Positions 49,836 to 57,286 of a DNA stretch of 64,000 bases are shown in pieces; positions within the stretch are counted from its first letter, which is position 1, and each line of letters begins with the position of its first letter. Source of the stretch: RHKX01 sp964497825 (lineage in GTDB: Bacteria; Actinomycetota; Thermoleophilia; Solirubrobacterales; 70-9); contig CAZCFA010000002.1 in the NCBI GenBank assembly GCA_964497825.1, forward strand, positions 1-64,000, in the 5' to 3' direction. Below the pieces are notes generated by a model. That model was not told the origin of the DNA, did not search any database, and saw only the letters and a program-made list of their open reading frames with translations. The position numbers and the translations under genes are program-made.

Positions 49836-50890
49836 GGCCGCGGCAACCTTCCGAGCAGCCGCGATACGCCGCCGGCGAGATCGAGCGCGGAGGCGGCGAC
49901 GCCGGGATCGCCGCCGACGCGGTCGCCGAGCTGCTCGCGGACCCAGCTCACCGCGTCCTCGAGCGTCTCCTCGTGCGGGCGTGGCGCGAAGCCGAGCTCG
50001 CGCTTCGCCTTCGCCGAGGAGTACGTCCACCAGAGCGCCGCCGAGCGCGCCTCGTCGACGACCAGGCCCAGCGGCAGGCCGAGCTGCTCGGAGACGCGGG
50101 CGCCGGCGGCGGCGAGCTGCGGGGGCAGCTTCAGCCGCGGCGCCGGGACGCCCGAGATCCGCTCGAGATCCGCGAACAGGCGCTGCAACGTGAAGTTCCG
50201 GCCGCCGAGGATGTAGCGCTCGCCGGTCTCGCCGGCGGCGTCGGCGAGCAGGTGGCCGGCGGCGGCGTCGCGAACGTCGACGATGTTGAGGCCACCGTCG
50301 ACGTAGGCGGGGATCCGCCGCAGCAGGAAGCGGCGGACAAGGCCCATCGAGCTGCCGCGACCGCCACCGGGGCCGAGCACGAAGGTCGGGTTGACGATGA
50401 CGGCGTCGAGGCCGCGGGCGGCGGCGCTCAGCACCTCGCCCTCCGCCTCGCGCTTCGAGTTGACGTAGGCGATGCCGAGCGCGCCCGCCGTGAACGGCTG
50501 GCTCTCATCGGCACGGCCGCCGGGCGGGGCGGGCCCGATCGCGGCCACCGACGAGGTGTGGACGAAGCGCTCGACCCCGGCCGCCAACGATTCCTCAGCG
50601 ACGATACGGGTGCCGCCCTGGTTGACGGCGAAGACCCGCTCCGCCTCGCCGGCTCGCATCGAGGTCATCCCGGCGACGTGGAAGACGCGCTCGGCACCGG
50701 CGACGGCGCGGCGGACGGCGCGGCGGTCGGTGACGTCGCCGTTGATCCGCTCGAGCTCGATCCCGGCCAGCATCGAATCGTCGCTGTCGGTGCGGATCAG
50801 GGCGCGCAGCTGATCGCCGCGCGCGGCCAGCGCCCGCGCCAGCTCCGAGCCGATCAAGCCCGTTGAGCCGGTGATCAGCACCGTCGCCAT
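49832..50890 (-). CDS. NAD-dependent epimerase/dehydratase family protein
   Basis: This 352-residue extended short-chain dehydrogenase has TGSTGLIGSELARAL (nucleotide-binding glycine motif), RVFHVAGMTS, VHTSSVAAIG and YVNSKREAE (YxxxK catalytic pair). The C-terminus (LGFAPRPHEETLEDAVSWV) is typical of sterol/flavonoid-reductase-like members. The substrate is not predictable. The ATG at 50890 begins MATVLITGSTG. It is divergent from degV, with 61 bases between the starts. Confidence 0.85.
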   Translation of the reverse strand: MATVLITGSTGLIGSELARALAARGDQLRALIRTDSDDSMLAGIELERINGDVTDRRAVRRAVAGAERVFHVAGMTSMRAGEAERVFAVNQGGTRIVAEESLAAGVERFVHTSSVAAIGPAPPGGRADESQPFTAGALGIAYVNSKREAEGEVLSAAARGLDAVIVNPTFVLGPGGGRGSSMGLVRRFLLRRIPAYVDGGLNIVDVRDAAAGHLLADAAGETGERYILGGRNFTLQRLFADLERISGVPAPRLKLPPQLAAAGARVSEQLGLPLGLVVDEARSAALWWTYSSAKAKRELGFAPRPHEETLEDAVSWVREQLGDRVGGDPGVAASALDLAGGVSRLLGRLPRP

Positions 50891-50951
50891 CGCGGCGGAT
50901 GGTAGTGAGCGACGTCCGATCGGCGGCCGGCGGAGTGATAGAACGGGTCCG

Positions 50952-51830
50952 GTGAGCCCCGAGCGGAAACCGGCGATCGTCTGCGACACGACCGCGTACC
51001 TGCCGGACGAGCTGATCGCCTCGCGGGGGATCGAGCGGATCAGCCTCTACGTGTCGCTCGGCGGCGAGCAGCGCAAGGAGATCGAGATCAGCGACTACGC
51101 GGCGTTCTTCGACCGCCTGCGGGCGAGCGAGGACGGCGCGACGACATCGCAGCCCTCGGCCGGCGACTTCATCGCCGTCTACCGGCCGCTGCTCGAGAGC
51201 GGCCGCGAGATCGTCTCGATCCACCTCTCGGCCGGGATCTCTGGCACCTACGAGTCGGCCCGCACGGCGCGCCAACAGCTGCTCGACGAGGGCGCCGGCG
51301 GCGAGCGGATCGAGGTCGTCGACAGCCGCACCGCCTGCGGCGGCATGGGGATCCTCGTCCTCGCCGCGGCGGCCGGCGCCGAGGCGGGCGAGGACGCGGA
51401 GGCGATCGTCGCCCGCCTCGGCGCGGTCCGCGAGCAGCTGCGAACCTGGTTCGCGATCGACACCCTCGAGTACCTGCGGCGCGGCGGGCGGATCGGCGCC
51501 GCCCGCGCCTGGCTCGGCTCGGCCCTGCAGATCAAGCCGATCCTCACGATCGAGGAGGAGATCACGCCGGTCGAGCGGGTGCGGACGCGCCGGCGCGTGT
51601 TCGAGCGGCTCGTCAAGTACGCCGAGGAGCTGAAGGAGTCGGGGCGCGACGCCTGGATCGTGCAGCACATCCAGGACCCGGAGAACGCCCAGCGGCTGGT
51701 CGAGCGCTGCCGCGAGGTGCTCGGCAGCGACCCGATCGCCGTCTCCGAGGTCGGGCCCGTGATCGGCGCCCACACCGGCCCCGGCCTGCTCGGCGTCGGC
51801 GGCGTCCCCTCGCGGCTGCTGAAGCCCTGA
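50952..51830 (+). CDS. DegV-family fatty-acid-binding protein
   Basis: This 292-residue two-lobed protein of the DegV/FakB family binds a fatty acid for phosphorylation by a FakA kinase. It shows IVCDTTAYLPDEL, TSQPSAGDF, SIHLSAGISGTYESA, VDSRTACGGMG and the C-terminal ISEVGPVIGAHTGPG-like VSEVGPVIGAHTGPGLLGVG. The GTG at 50952 is chosen because it gives the standard N-terminus. No FakA kinase is nearby. It is cytoplasmic. Confidence 0.92.
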   Translation: MSPERKPAIVCDTTAYLPDELIASRGIERISLYVSLGGEQRKEIEISDYAAFFDRLRASEDGATTSQPSAGDFIAVYRPLLESGREIVSIHLSAGISGTYESARTARQQLLDEGAGGERIEVVDSRTACGGMGILVLAAAAGAEAGEDAEAIVARLGAVREQLRTWFAIDTLEYLRRGGRIGAARAWLGSALQIKPILTIEEEITPVERVRTRRRVFERLVKYAEELKESGRDAWIVQHIQDPENAQRLVERCREVLGSDPIAVSEVGPVIGAHTGPGLLGVGGVPSRLLKP

Positions 51831-51898
51831 GCGGGCCGGGCGCGGAATCGCGCGCCAGGCCCGCCCGGGAGCGAGGCGGCGGCCGGCGGAGCCGGGCC

Positions 51899-52162
51899 TC
51901 AGCGCTTTCGGCGCAGCGCCCGCAGCGCGATCAGCCCGCCGACGACGAAGCCGGCGACGGCGGCGCCCTTGATCAGCTGCTCGCGGTGGGCCTCGAGCTG
52001 GCCGCGCCAGTCGGTCAGCTCGTTGACCCTGCCGCGGAGGGCGACGACCGAGCTCGCGAGCTCGGCCTGCTGCAGGTCGATGTCGCGGCGGATCTCGGCC
52101 GCGGTCCGCCCCGGCGCGCCCGGACGCGGCGCCGGAGATGCTGTGGGCCCGGGGGCGCTCAC
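51899..52162 (-). CDS. DUF3618 membrane protein
   Basis: This 87-residue protein has the DUF3618 core TAAEIRRDIDLQQAELASSVVALRGRVNELTDWRGQ, an amphipathic region, and one transmembrane helix (AAVAGFVVGGLIALRAL) near the C-terminus. A GTG start overlaps the upstream holin-like gene by 4 bases. The role of DUF3618 is not established, but it commonly follows holin-superfamily III genes in actinobacteria. Confidence 0.85.
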   Translation of the reverse strand: MSAPGPTASPAPRPGAPGRTAAEIRRDIDLQQAELASSVVALRGRVNELTDWRGQLEAHREQLIKGAAVAGFVVGGLIALRALRRKR

Positions 52163-52620
52163 GCGGTTCCGTCCTTCGCCAGCGTCTCCTTCGTCTCCTT
52201 GATCTCCTCGATCGCCATCTCCGGCACCGGCGGCGTCCCCTTCATCACGCTCCTGTAGGCGATCAACCCGGCGGCGGCGGCGATCAGCAACAGCAGCAGC
52301 GCCTCGATCGCGAAGCCGGCCCAGATCGCGGCCTCGATCCCGAGCAGGTCGTTGATCAGCCAGGCGACCGCGTGCATGATCATCGCCAGCGCCATCAGCA
52401 CGAAGACGCCGGCGGCGATCCCGACGATCGCGCCGCGGCCGATGTTGGTGACCTTCTCGGTCAGCTCGGCCTTGGCGAGCGCGATCTCCTCGCGGACGAG
52501 GATGCTGACGCGCTCGCTGACGTCGATCACGAGCTCGCCGACCTTGCGGTCGTCATCGGCCGGCGGCTTCGGGGGTTGCGCCTCCGTCGCGGTCGATGTC
52601 GTCGGCCGGTCCGCGCTCAC
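52159..52620 (-). CDS. Phage-holin-like (DUF1469) membrane protein
   Basis: This 153-residue protein matches the actinobacterial holin superfamily III: KVGELVIDVSERVSILVREEIALAKAELTEKVTNIGRGAIVGIAAGVFVLMALAMIMHAVAWLIND, with two membrane segments. The family is chromosomal and envelope-associated despite the name; nothing else here suggests a prophage. It is coupled (GTGA) to a 44-residue membrane peptide upstream and to the DUF3618 gene downstream. Confidence 0.88.
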   Translation of the reverse strand: MSADRPTTSTATEAQPPKPPADDDRKVGELVIDVSERVSILVREEIALAKAELTEKVTNIGRGAIVGIAAGVFVLMALAMIMHAVAWLINDLLGIEAAIWAGFAIEALLLLLIAAAAGLIAYRSVMKGTPPVPEMAIEEIKETKETLAKDGTA

Positions 52621-52751
52621 TCGGGCGGGTCCTCGTGGTAGATCCGGCGGTAGAGGATCGCGGCGATCCGGGTCGCGGCGATGCTGGCGAGCGCGCCGAC
52701 GCCGGCCAACAGGCCGGACCAGACGAGCCGCTTCGTCATCTCGTTGCTCAT
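52617..52751 (-). CDS. 44-residue membrane peptide, first gene of the holin-like operon
   Basis: This short frame reads MSNEMTKRLVWSGLLAGVGA and ends IAAILYRRIYHEDPPE. It has one hydrophobic segment (residues 10-33) and a charged tail, similar to the DUF4235-type small proteins that precede such genes. Its stop overlaps the GTG of the holin-like gene by 4 bases, which supports expression. The ATG is at 52751. Confidence 0.75.
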   Translation of the reverse strand: MSNEMTKRLVWSGLLAGVGALASIAATRIAAILYRRIYHEDPPE

Positions 52752-52827
52752 TGCCGCATTCCTTCCCCGCCCGCGAGTAGCTGAACCGAGGGGGCGAGAC
52801 TACCGGCAGCCCGCCGCACGGCGCAGC

Positions 52828-53442
52828 TCAAGCCTCCGCACGGCGCTCGAGCCCGCAGCAGAGGGTCTCGACGACCATCGTCCGGGCGCGGTCGAACTCC
52901 TCGTCGTTGGCGGGGATCAGGCCGAAGACCCAGCCCGAGAGCAGCTGCTCGATCGCGCCGTAGAACCACATCGCGACGAAGTCAGGGTCGATCTCGGGGC
53001 GGTAGAGGCCCTCGCGCTGGCCGTCGGCGACGATCGCGGCGACGGTGGCGTAGGCGCGCTGGATCTCGGGCAGGTGGGTGGCGCCGAACGAGTTCGCCGC
53101 GCGGGTGACCTCGATGATGATCACCTTCATCAGCTCCGGGTCGTGACGGTAGGAGTCGATGATGAAGCCGGCGATCCCGTCGAGCTTCTCGCGGGCGGGG
53201 ATCGGGCGCTCGTAGAGCTCGTCGCTGGCGGCCAGCAGCAGCGACCAGCGCTCGGTGAACAGCTCCGCCATCACCGCCTCCTTGGAGCGGAAGTAGTGGT
53301 AGACGAGCCCGTAGGCGACCCCGGCCTCGTCGGCGATGTCGGAGACCCTGGTCGCGTGGTAGCCCTGGCGGGCGAAGACGCGAATCGCAGCCTCGAGGAT
53401 CGTGCGGCGCTTGTCGACCGCCGGCGCCCGCGCCTCAGCCAT
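52828..53442 (-). CDS. TetR-family repressor
   Basis: This 204-residue regulator has the N-terminal helix-turn-helix KRRTILEAAIRVFARQGYHATRVSDIADEAGVAYGLVYHYFRSKEAVMAEL (residues 11-61) and an all-helical ligand domain. It overlaps the nitrilase gene by 8 bases, so the two form one operon. A palindromic site at 54297-54312 just upstream of that operon is a likely binding site, giving autoregulation. The ligand is unknown; the ligand domain reads like a fatty-acyl or small-hydrophobe sensor, which is inference. Confidence 0.88.
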   Translation of the reverse strand: MAEARAPAVDKRRTILEAAIRVFARQGYHATRVSDIADEAGVAYGLVYHYFRSKEAVMAELFTERWSLLLAASDELYERPIPAREKLDGIAGFIIDSYRHDPELMKVIIIEVTRAANSFGATHLPEIQRAYATVAAIVADGQREGLYRPEIDPDFVAMWFYGAIEQLLSGWVFGLIPANDEEFDRARTMVVETLCCGLERRAEA

Positions 53443-54268
53443 GGGCGACGGCCTCCTGCGGCCACGCGTAGGCGGCGGGCCGGCGGTTCGCCAGCGAGGG
53501 GACCCGGGCGCGGACCGACTCGAGCTCGGCCAGGTCGAGGTCGGCGATCGCGTGGCCCTCGCCGTCGGCGATCGCGGCGAGGACCCGGCCCCAGGGGTCG
53601 ACGATCATCGCGTGCCCCCAGGAGTCGTAGTGGGGCGGTGCCTGCCCGAACTGGGCGGCGGCGATCACGAACAGCTGGTTCTCGATCGCGCGGGCGCGCA
53701 GCAGCACCTCCCAGTGGTCGCGACCGGTGACGGCCGTGAACGCGGCCGGCACGGTGACCGCCGTGGCGCCGCGCAGGGCGAGGATCCGGTACAGCTCCGG
53801 AAAGCGCAGGTCGTAGCAGACGCTGAGGCCGAGCTCGAGCTCGCCCGCGGTCGCGGTGACGAGCTCGGTGCCCGCCGCCTCGGACTCCGACTCGCGGTAG
53901 GCGACGCCGCCGACGTCGACGTCGAACATGTGGACCTTGCTGTAGGCGGCGGCGACCTCGCCGGCGGGATCGATCAGAAGCGACGTGTTCGCGAGCAGCT
54001 CGCGGCCCGGGACGCGCTCGGCGACGCTGCCGGCGAGCAGGTGGATGCCGAGCTCCCGCGCCCAGGCGCGGGCGGCGCTGACGGCGGCGCCGTCGCGCGG
54101 CTCGGCGCGCTCGCGGAGCACGTCGGCGCCGGCGAGCAGGTTCCACTTCTCGGGCAGGACGACGAGCTCGGCGCCGGCGCCGGCGGCGGCGCGCACGACG
54201 CGCTCGGCGGCCGCCAGGTTGGCGCCGACGTCCGCGGTCGAGTTGATCTGTGCAGCGGCGACGCGCAT
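53435..54268 (-). CDS. Nitrilase-superfamily amidohydrolase (Nit/omega-amidase-like)
   Basis: This 277-residue carbon-nitrogen hydrolase has the catalytic triad Glu in VVLPEKWNLL, Lys in YSKVHMFDVD and Cys in SVCYDLRFPELYR. The SKVHMFD and CYDLRFPELYR contexts match Nit1/Nit2 (deaminated-glutathione amidase or omega-amidase). Such enzymes hydrolyse side-product amides. The ATG starts MRVAAAQINS. It precedes the TetR gene in one transcript. Confidence 0.88.
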   Translation of the reverse strand: MRVAAAQINSTADVGANLAAAERVVRAAAGAGAELVVLPEKWNLLAGADVLRERAEPRDGAAVSAARAWARELGIHLLAGSVAERVPGRELLANTSLLIDPAGEVAAAYSKVHMFDVDVGGVAYRESESEAAGTELVTATAGELELGLSVCYDLRFPELYRILALRGATAVTVPAAFTAVTGRDHWEVLLRARAIENQLFVIAAAQFGQAPPHYDSWGHAMIVDPWGRVLAAIADGEGHAIADLDLAELESVRARVPSLANRRPAAYAWPQEAVAHG

Positions 54269-54296
54269 GCCTCTCGTTCGGGCCTCCCGGAGGTCG

Positions 54297-54312
54297 TTGA
54301 CTGACCGGTCAA
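54297..54312. promoter_or_regulatory. TetR-type operator
   Basis: TTGACTGACCGGTCAA contains the perfect 10-base palindrome TGACCGGTCA (54302-54311), a shape often bound by TetR proteins. It lies 28 bases upstream of the nitrilase-tetR start and 12 bases from the end of the neighbouring membrane gene. Autorepression by the TetR at 52828-53442 is the simple explanation. Confidence 0.65.
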
Positions 54313-54323
54313 TCTAGCGCGGG

Positions 54324-54722
54324 TCAGTCACCGAAGAGCACGAACAGGACCAGCGTGCCGAAGACGAGCGCGCAGGCGCCGGCGCCGACGAGCGCGATCG
54401 ATCCCGATGCCGAGGCCGGGTCGAAGCCAGCGATCAGGCCGACCGCGACGAAGCCGAGGCCGACCACCAGCGCGCTGCCGCCCCAGACGGTCAGCGCCCG
54501 GTCCCAGCGCTCGGCCTCGTCCTCGATCTCGCTGTGGCGGTCGAAGATCGCGTAGGGCGCGGCGGCGAGCGCGACCAGCGTCGCCAGCGCGAAGACGACG
54601 AGCCAGGGATCGAGCTCGCCGAGCGACAGATGCGGCCGATCGCCGGCGGCGACGGCGAGCGCCGCGATCGCGGCGACGGCGACCGCGGCGAGACCGAGCC
54701 GCAGCAGTATGCGGGCCCTCAC
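54324..54722 (-). CDS. Four-helix membrane protein
   Basis: This 132-residue protein has hydrophobic segments near residues 6-25, 42-60, 80-101 and 108-128 with a charged loop (FDRHSEIEDEAERWDR) between the second and third. No family is recognised. Its GTG start overlaps the stop of the MerR regulator by 4 bases, so it is the last gene of the beta-keto-acid operon. Confidence 0.65.
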   Translation of the reverse strand: MRARILLRLGLAAVAVAAIAALAVAAGDRPHLSLGELDPWLVVFALATLVALAAAPYAIFDRHSEIEDEAERWDRALTVWGGSALVVGLGFVAVGLIAGFDPASASGSIALVGAGACALVFGTLVLFVLFGD

Positions 54723-55459
54723 CCGTCCGGCTCGCCCCCGGCGCCGGAGGCGAGCCGGCGCCCGAGCTCGGTGGCGACCAGCCGCGAGTGCATCGCCGCG
54801 ATCAGGTCGGCGAGCGGGTCGATGCCGGCCTCGATCAGCGCCGCCGCACGGTCGGCGGGCAGCCGGCCGACGATCTTCTCCGAGAGCAGCTCGACCTCGC
54901 GCCGGGCGAGCGCCTGCAGCGGCTCGACGAAGCGGCTGGCGTCGTAGACGGTGAAGCCGATCGTCTCGTCGTAGCCGCCGGCGCGGAAGCGGGCGATCGC
55001 CTCGACGATGCGGACGTCGGACGGCGTCAGGCCGTCGCCGGGCGCGCTGATCACGCCGACCTCGGCGAGCCGCTCGAGCGCCTCGAGCGGGACCCCGAGC
55101 CGCTCCCCGACCGCCGCCGCCGGGACCCGCTCGCGCTCGCGCGCCAGCGCCGCGTCGAGCCCGCGGTCGGCGGCCTCGATCCGCGAGCGCACCCGGTCGG
55201 TGTCGCCGTCCTCGCTGGCGAGCAGCTCGCCGATCACCCGCAACGGCATGAACCGCTCCTCCTGCAGCTGCTTGATCAGCTTGATCCGGTCGATCAGCGC
55301 GGGCGGGTAGTAGGCCATGTTGCGGCTCGTCTTGCGACCCTCGGGCAGCAGCCCCTCGCGCAGGTAGTGGCGCACGGTCGCGACCGGCACCCCGGCCCCC
55401 TCGGCGAGCTCGGAGATCTTCAGCGTCGGCTCGCCCAGAGCCCCCCGGCCCGCGGCCAT
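54719..55459 (-). CDS. MerR-family transcriptional regulator
   Basis: This 246-residue regulator has an N-terminal winged helix-turn-helix LKISELAEGAGVPVATVRHYLREGLLPEGRKTSRNMAYYPPALIDRIKLIKQLQEERFMPLRVIGELL (about 13-80) followed by a long helical region. There is no Cys-rich metal site. It follows the BKACE-type gene directly (stop and start share one base), suggesting that it regulates its own fatty-acid/beta-keto-acid operon. Confidence 0.87.
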   Translation of the reverse strand: MAAGRGALGEPTLKISELAEGAGVPVATVRHYLREGLLPEGRKTSRNMAYYPPALIDRIKLIKQLQEERFMPLRVIGELLASEDGDTDRVRSRIEAADRGLDAALARERERVPAAAVGERLGVPLEALERLAEVGVISAPGDGLTPSDVRIVEAIARFRAGGYDETIGFTVYDASRFVEPLQALARREVELLSEKIVGRLPADRAAALIEAGIDPLADLIAAMHSRLVATELGRRLASGAGGEPDG

Positions 55460-56337
55460 CAGCCCGCGCTCAGCCCGAGCAGCTCCCGCGCCTCGGCAAC
55501 CGTTGCGGCGCGGCGGCCGACGTCCTCGGCCATCTGCCTCGCCTTGGCGATCAGCTCGCCGTTCGAGCGCGCCATCTCGCCGTCGGGCAGGTAGAGGTTG
55601 TCCTCGAGGCCGGCGCGGACGTTGCCGCCGAGCACGAGCGCGCTCGCCAGCAGCTTCCACTGATCGCGCGAGACGCCGATCAGCTGCCAGTTGCTCGGCC
55701 CCTCGGGGCCGCCCGGGATCTGGTCCGACATCGCGGTGACGTTGCGCGGCACCGGCCGGACGCCTCCGGTCACCCCCATCACCAGCGAGATCTGCAGCGG
55801 CGGCTCGAGCAGGCCCATGTCGAGCAGCGGGTCGAGGTTGGCGACGTGGCCGGCGTCGAAGCACTCGTGCTCGGGCTGGATCCCGTTCGCCCGCATCGCC
55901 TCGATCAGCTCGATGATCGTGTCGAAGCTGTTCTCGAACACCGCCTTGAAGACGAAGTCCTTGCGCCGCCGCGAGTACTTCGCGTAGTTCATCGACGACA
56001 TGTTCAGCGCCGCTACGTCGGGCTTCAGCGCCTCGAGGTAGGCGATCCGCTGCTCCAGCGGCACCCCGATCGCGCCGGTCGAGTAGTTGATGATCACGTC
56101 CCCGACCTCGGCCCTGATCGCCGCGGTGATCGCGGCGAAGTCCTCGATCTCGTAGGAGGGGACGCCGTCGGGGCTGCGGGCGTGGATGTGGATCTGGGCG
56201 GCGCCCTCGTCGACCGCGCGACGCGCCTCCGCCGCGTACTCGGCCGGCGTGTAGGGGATCGCCGGGCACTGGTCGCGGTTGGCGATCGCGCCGCTGATCG
56301 AGCAGCTGATGATCACCGGGTCGGAGAAGCGGCTCAC
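55459..56337 (-). CDS. BKACE-family beta-keto-acid cleavage enzyme
   Basis: This 292-residue zinc TIM-barrel (DUF849) enzyme condenses a beta-keto acid with acetyl-CoA to give acetoacetate and a new CoA ester. Zinc His pairs lie in QIHIHARSPDG; further signatures are INYSTGAIG, ALNMSSMNYA, FDAGHVANLD, VMGVTGG and LVLGGNVRAGLEDNLYLPDGEMA. The exact keto acid is set by a few pocket residues that I cannot read. It lies between an enoyl-CoA hydratase and the MerR gene. The GTG start is 7 bases after the hydratase stop. Confidence 0.92.
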   Translation of the reverse strand: MSRFSDPVIISCSISGAIANRDQCPAIPYTPAEYAAEARRAVDEGAAQIHIHARSPDGVPSYEIEDFAAITAAIRAEVGDVIINYSTGAIGVPLEQRIAYLEALKPDVAALNMSSMNYAKYSRRRKDFVFKAVFENSFDTIIELIEAMRANGIQPEHECFDAGHVANLDPLLDMGLLEPPLQISLVMGVTGGVRPVPRNVTAMSDQIPGGPEGPSNWQLIGVSRDQWKLLASALVLGGNVRAGLEDNLYLPDGEMARSNGELIAKARQMAEDVGRRAATVAEARELLGLSAG

Positions 56338-56344
56338 CGCGGCT

Positions 56345-57127
56345 TCAGCGCCCCTTCCACTGCGGCTCGCGCTTCTCGAAGAACGCCTTGACGCCCTCCT
56401 CGATGTCCTCGGTCGAGAACGTCAGCGAGAGCTGGCTGCGCAGGAACTCGAGCGCGTCGTCGATCGCCATGTCCTGCTGCCGGTAGATCGCGTCGTGGCC
56501 GAGCCGCATCAGCACCGGGCTCTTGGCGGCCAGCCGCGCCGCCCAGTCGGCGACCGCGGCCTCGAACTCGTCCGCCGCCACGACCCGGTTGGCGAGCCCG
56601 TACTCGACCGCCTGGTGGGCCCCGATCCGCTCGCCGAGCAGCATCATCTCGTTCACCTTCTTGCGCGGCACGTTGCGGTAGATGATCGCCATGATCATGT
56701 AGGGGAAGGCGCCGACGTTGATCTCGGGCGTGCCGAAGCTGATCCCTTCGCGCGCGATCACCAGATCGCAGGACAGCGCCAGGCCGAGGCCGCCGGCGAG
56801 CACGTGACCGTTGGCGGCACACAGCGACGGCTTGCCGAGCCGCGGCATCAGCCGGAAGAAGCGCAGGAACAGGTCGGAGGAGAAGTGCTTTTCGACGAGC
56901 GGCGCATCGGCGGCGAACCCGCCGAGGTCGGCGCCGGCGCAGAAGACCTTCTCGCCAGCGCCACGCAGCACGAGCGCACGGGCCGCGTCGTCGTCGCGGA
57001 CGCGTTCGAGCGCGTCGACGAGCTCGGCCAGCATCTGCGCGGAGAGCGCGTTGCGCTGCTGCGGGCGGTTCAGGGTGATGGTGGCGACGCCACCGGAGAC
57101 CTCGTAGAGCAGCTGTTCGTAGTCCAT
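56345..57127 (-). CDS. Enoyl-CoA hydratase/isomerase
   Basis: This 260-residue crotonase has the CoA-binding oxyanion-hole motifs ARALVLRGAGEKVFCAGADLGGF and ANGHVLAGGLGLALSCDLVIA. The catalytic Glu region is SFGTPEINVGAFPYM, where one of the two usual Glu is retained. It is the first gene of the operon with BKACE, MerR and a membrane protein. A strong palindrome (57170-57194) lies 43 bases before its ATG and recurs in front of the acyl-CoA dehydrogenase gene. Confidence 0.9.
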   Translation of the reverse strand: MDYEQLLYEVSGGVATITLNRPQQRNALSAQMLAELVDALERVRDDDAARALVLRGAGEKVFCAGADLGGFAADAPLVEKHFSSDLFLRFFRLMPRLGKPSLCAANGHVLAGGLGLALSCDLVIAREGISFGTPEINVGAFPYMIMAIIYRNVPRKKVNEMMLLGERIGAHQAVEYGLANRVVAADEFEAAVADWAARLAAKSPVLMRLGHDAIYRQQDMAIDDALEFLRSQLSLTFSTEDIEEGVKAFFEKREPQWKGR

Positions 57128-57169
57128 GGCAGCGCGGCTCGAGCCGCCGTCTGAGCCTAGCAGCGCATG

Positions 57170-57194
57170 AAGTGGGAAGTCACGCTTCCTACTT
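57170..57194. promoter_or_regulatory. 25-base palindrome upstream of enoyl-CoA hydratase (copy A)
   Basis: On the minus strand the arms are AAGTAGGAAG and CTTCCCACTT around CGTGA, matching at 9 of 10 arm positions. The left arm and spacing recur at 62650-62674 before the acyl-CoA dehydrogenase gene. Both genes belong to fatty-acid oxidation, so a common regulator is inferred. Confidence 0.65.
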
Positions 57195-57286
57195 TTCGTG
57201 CTCCCGGCCCGCCGCCGACGCGAAGCCGCCCCGGACGCCCATATCCTACCCGCCGTCGAGGGGACGCCGGTCCCCGCCGATCAGGG

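Noticed and set aside
52159..52620. Prophage remnant (holin-like gene)
   Set aside because: This holin superfamily is a normal chromosomal actinobacterial envelope protein; no other phage gene or att site is present.
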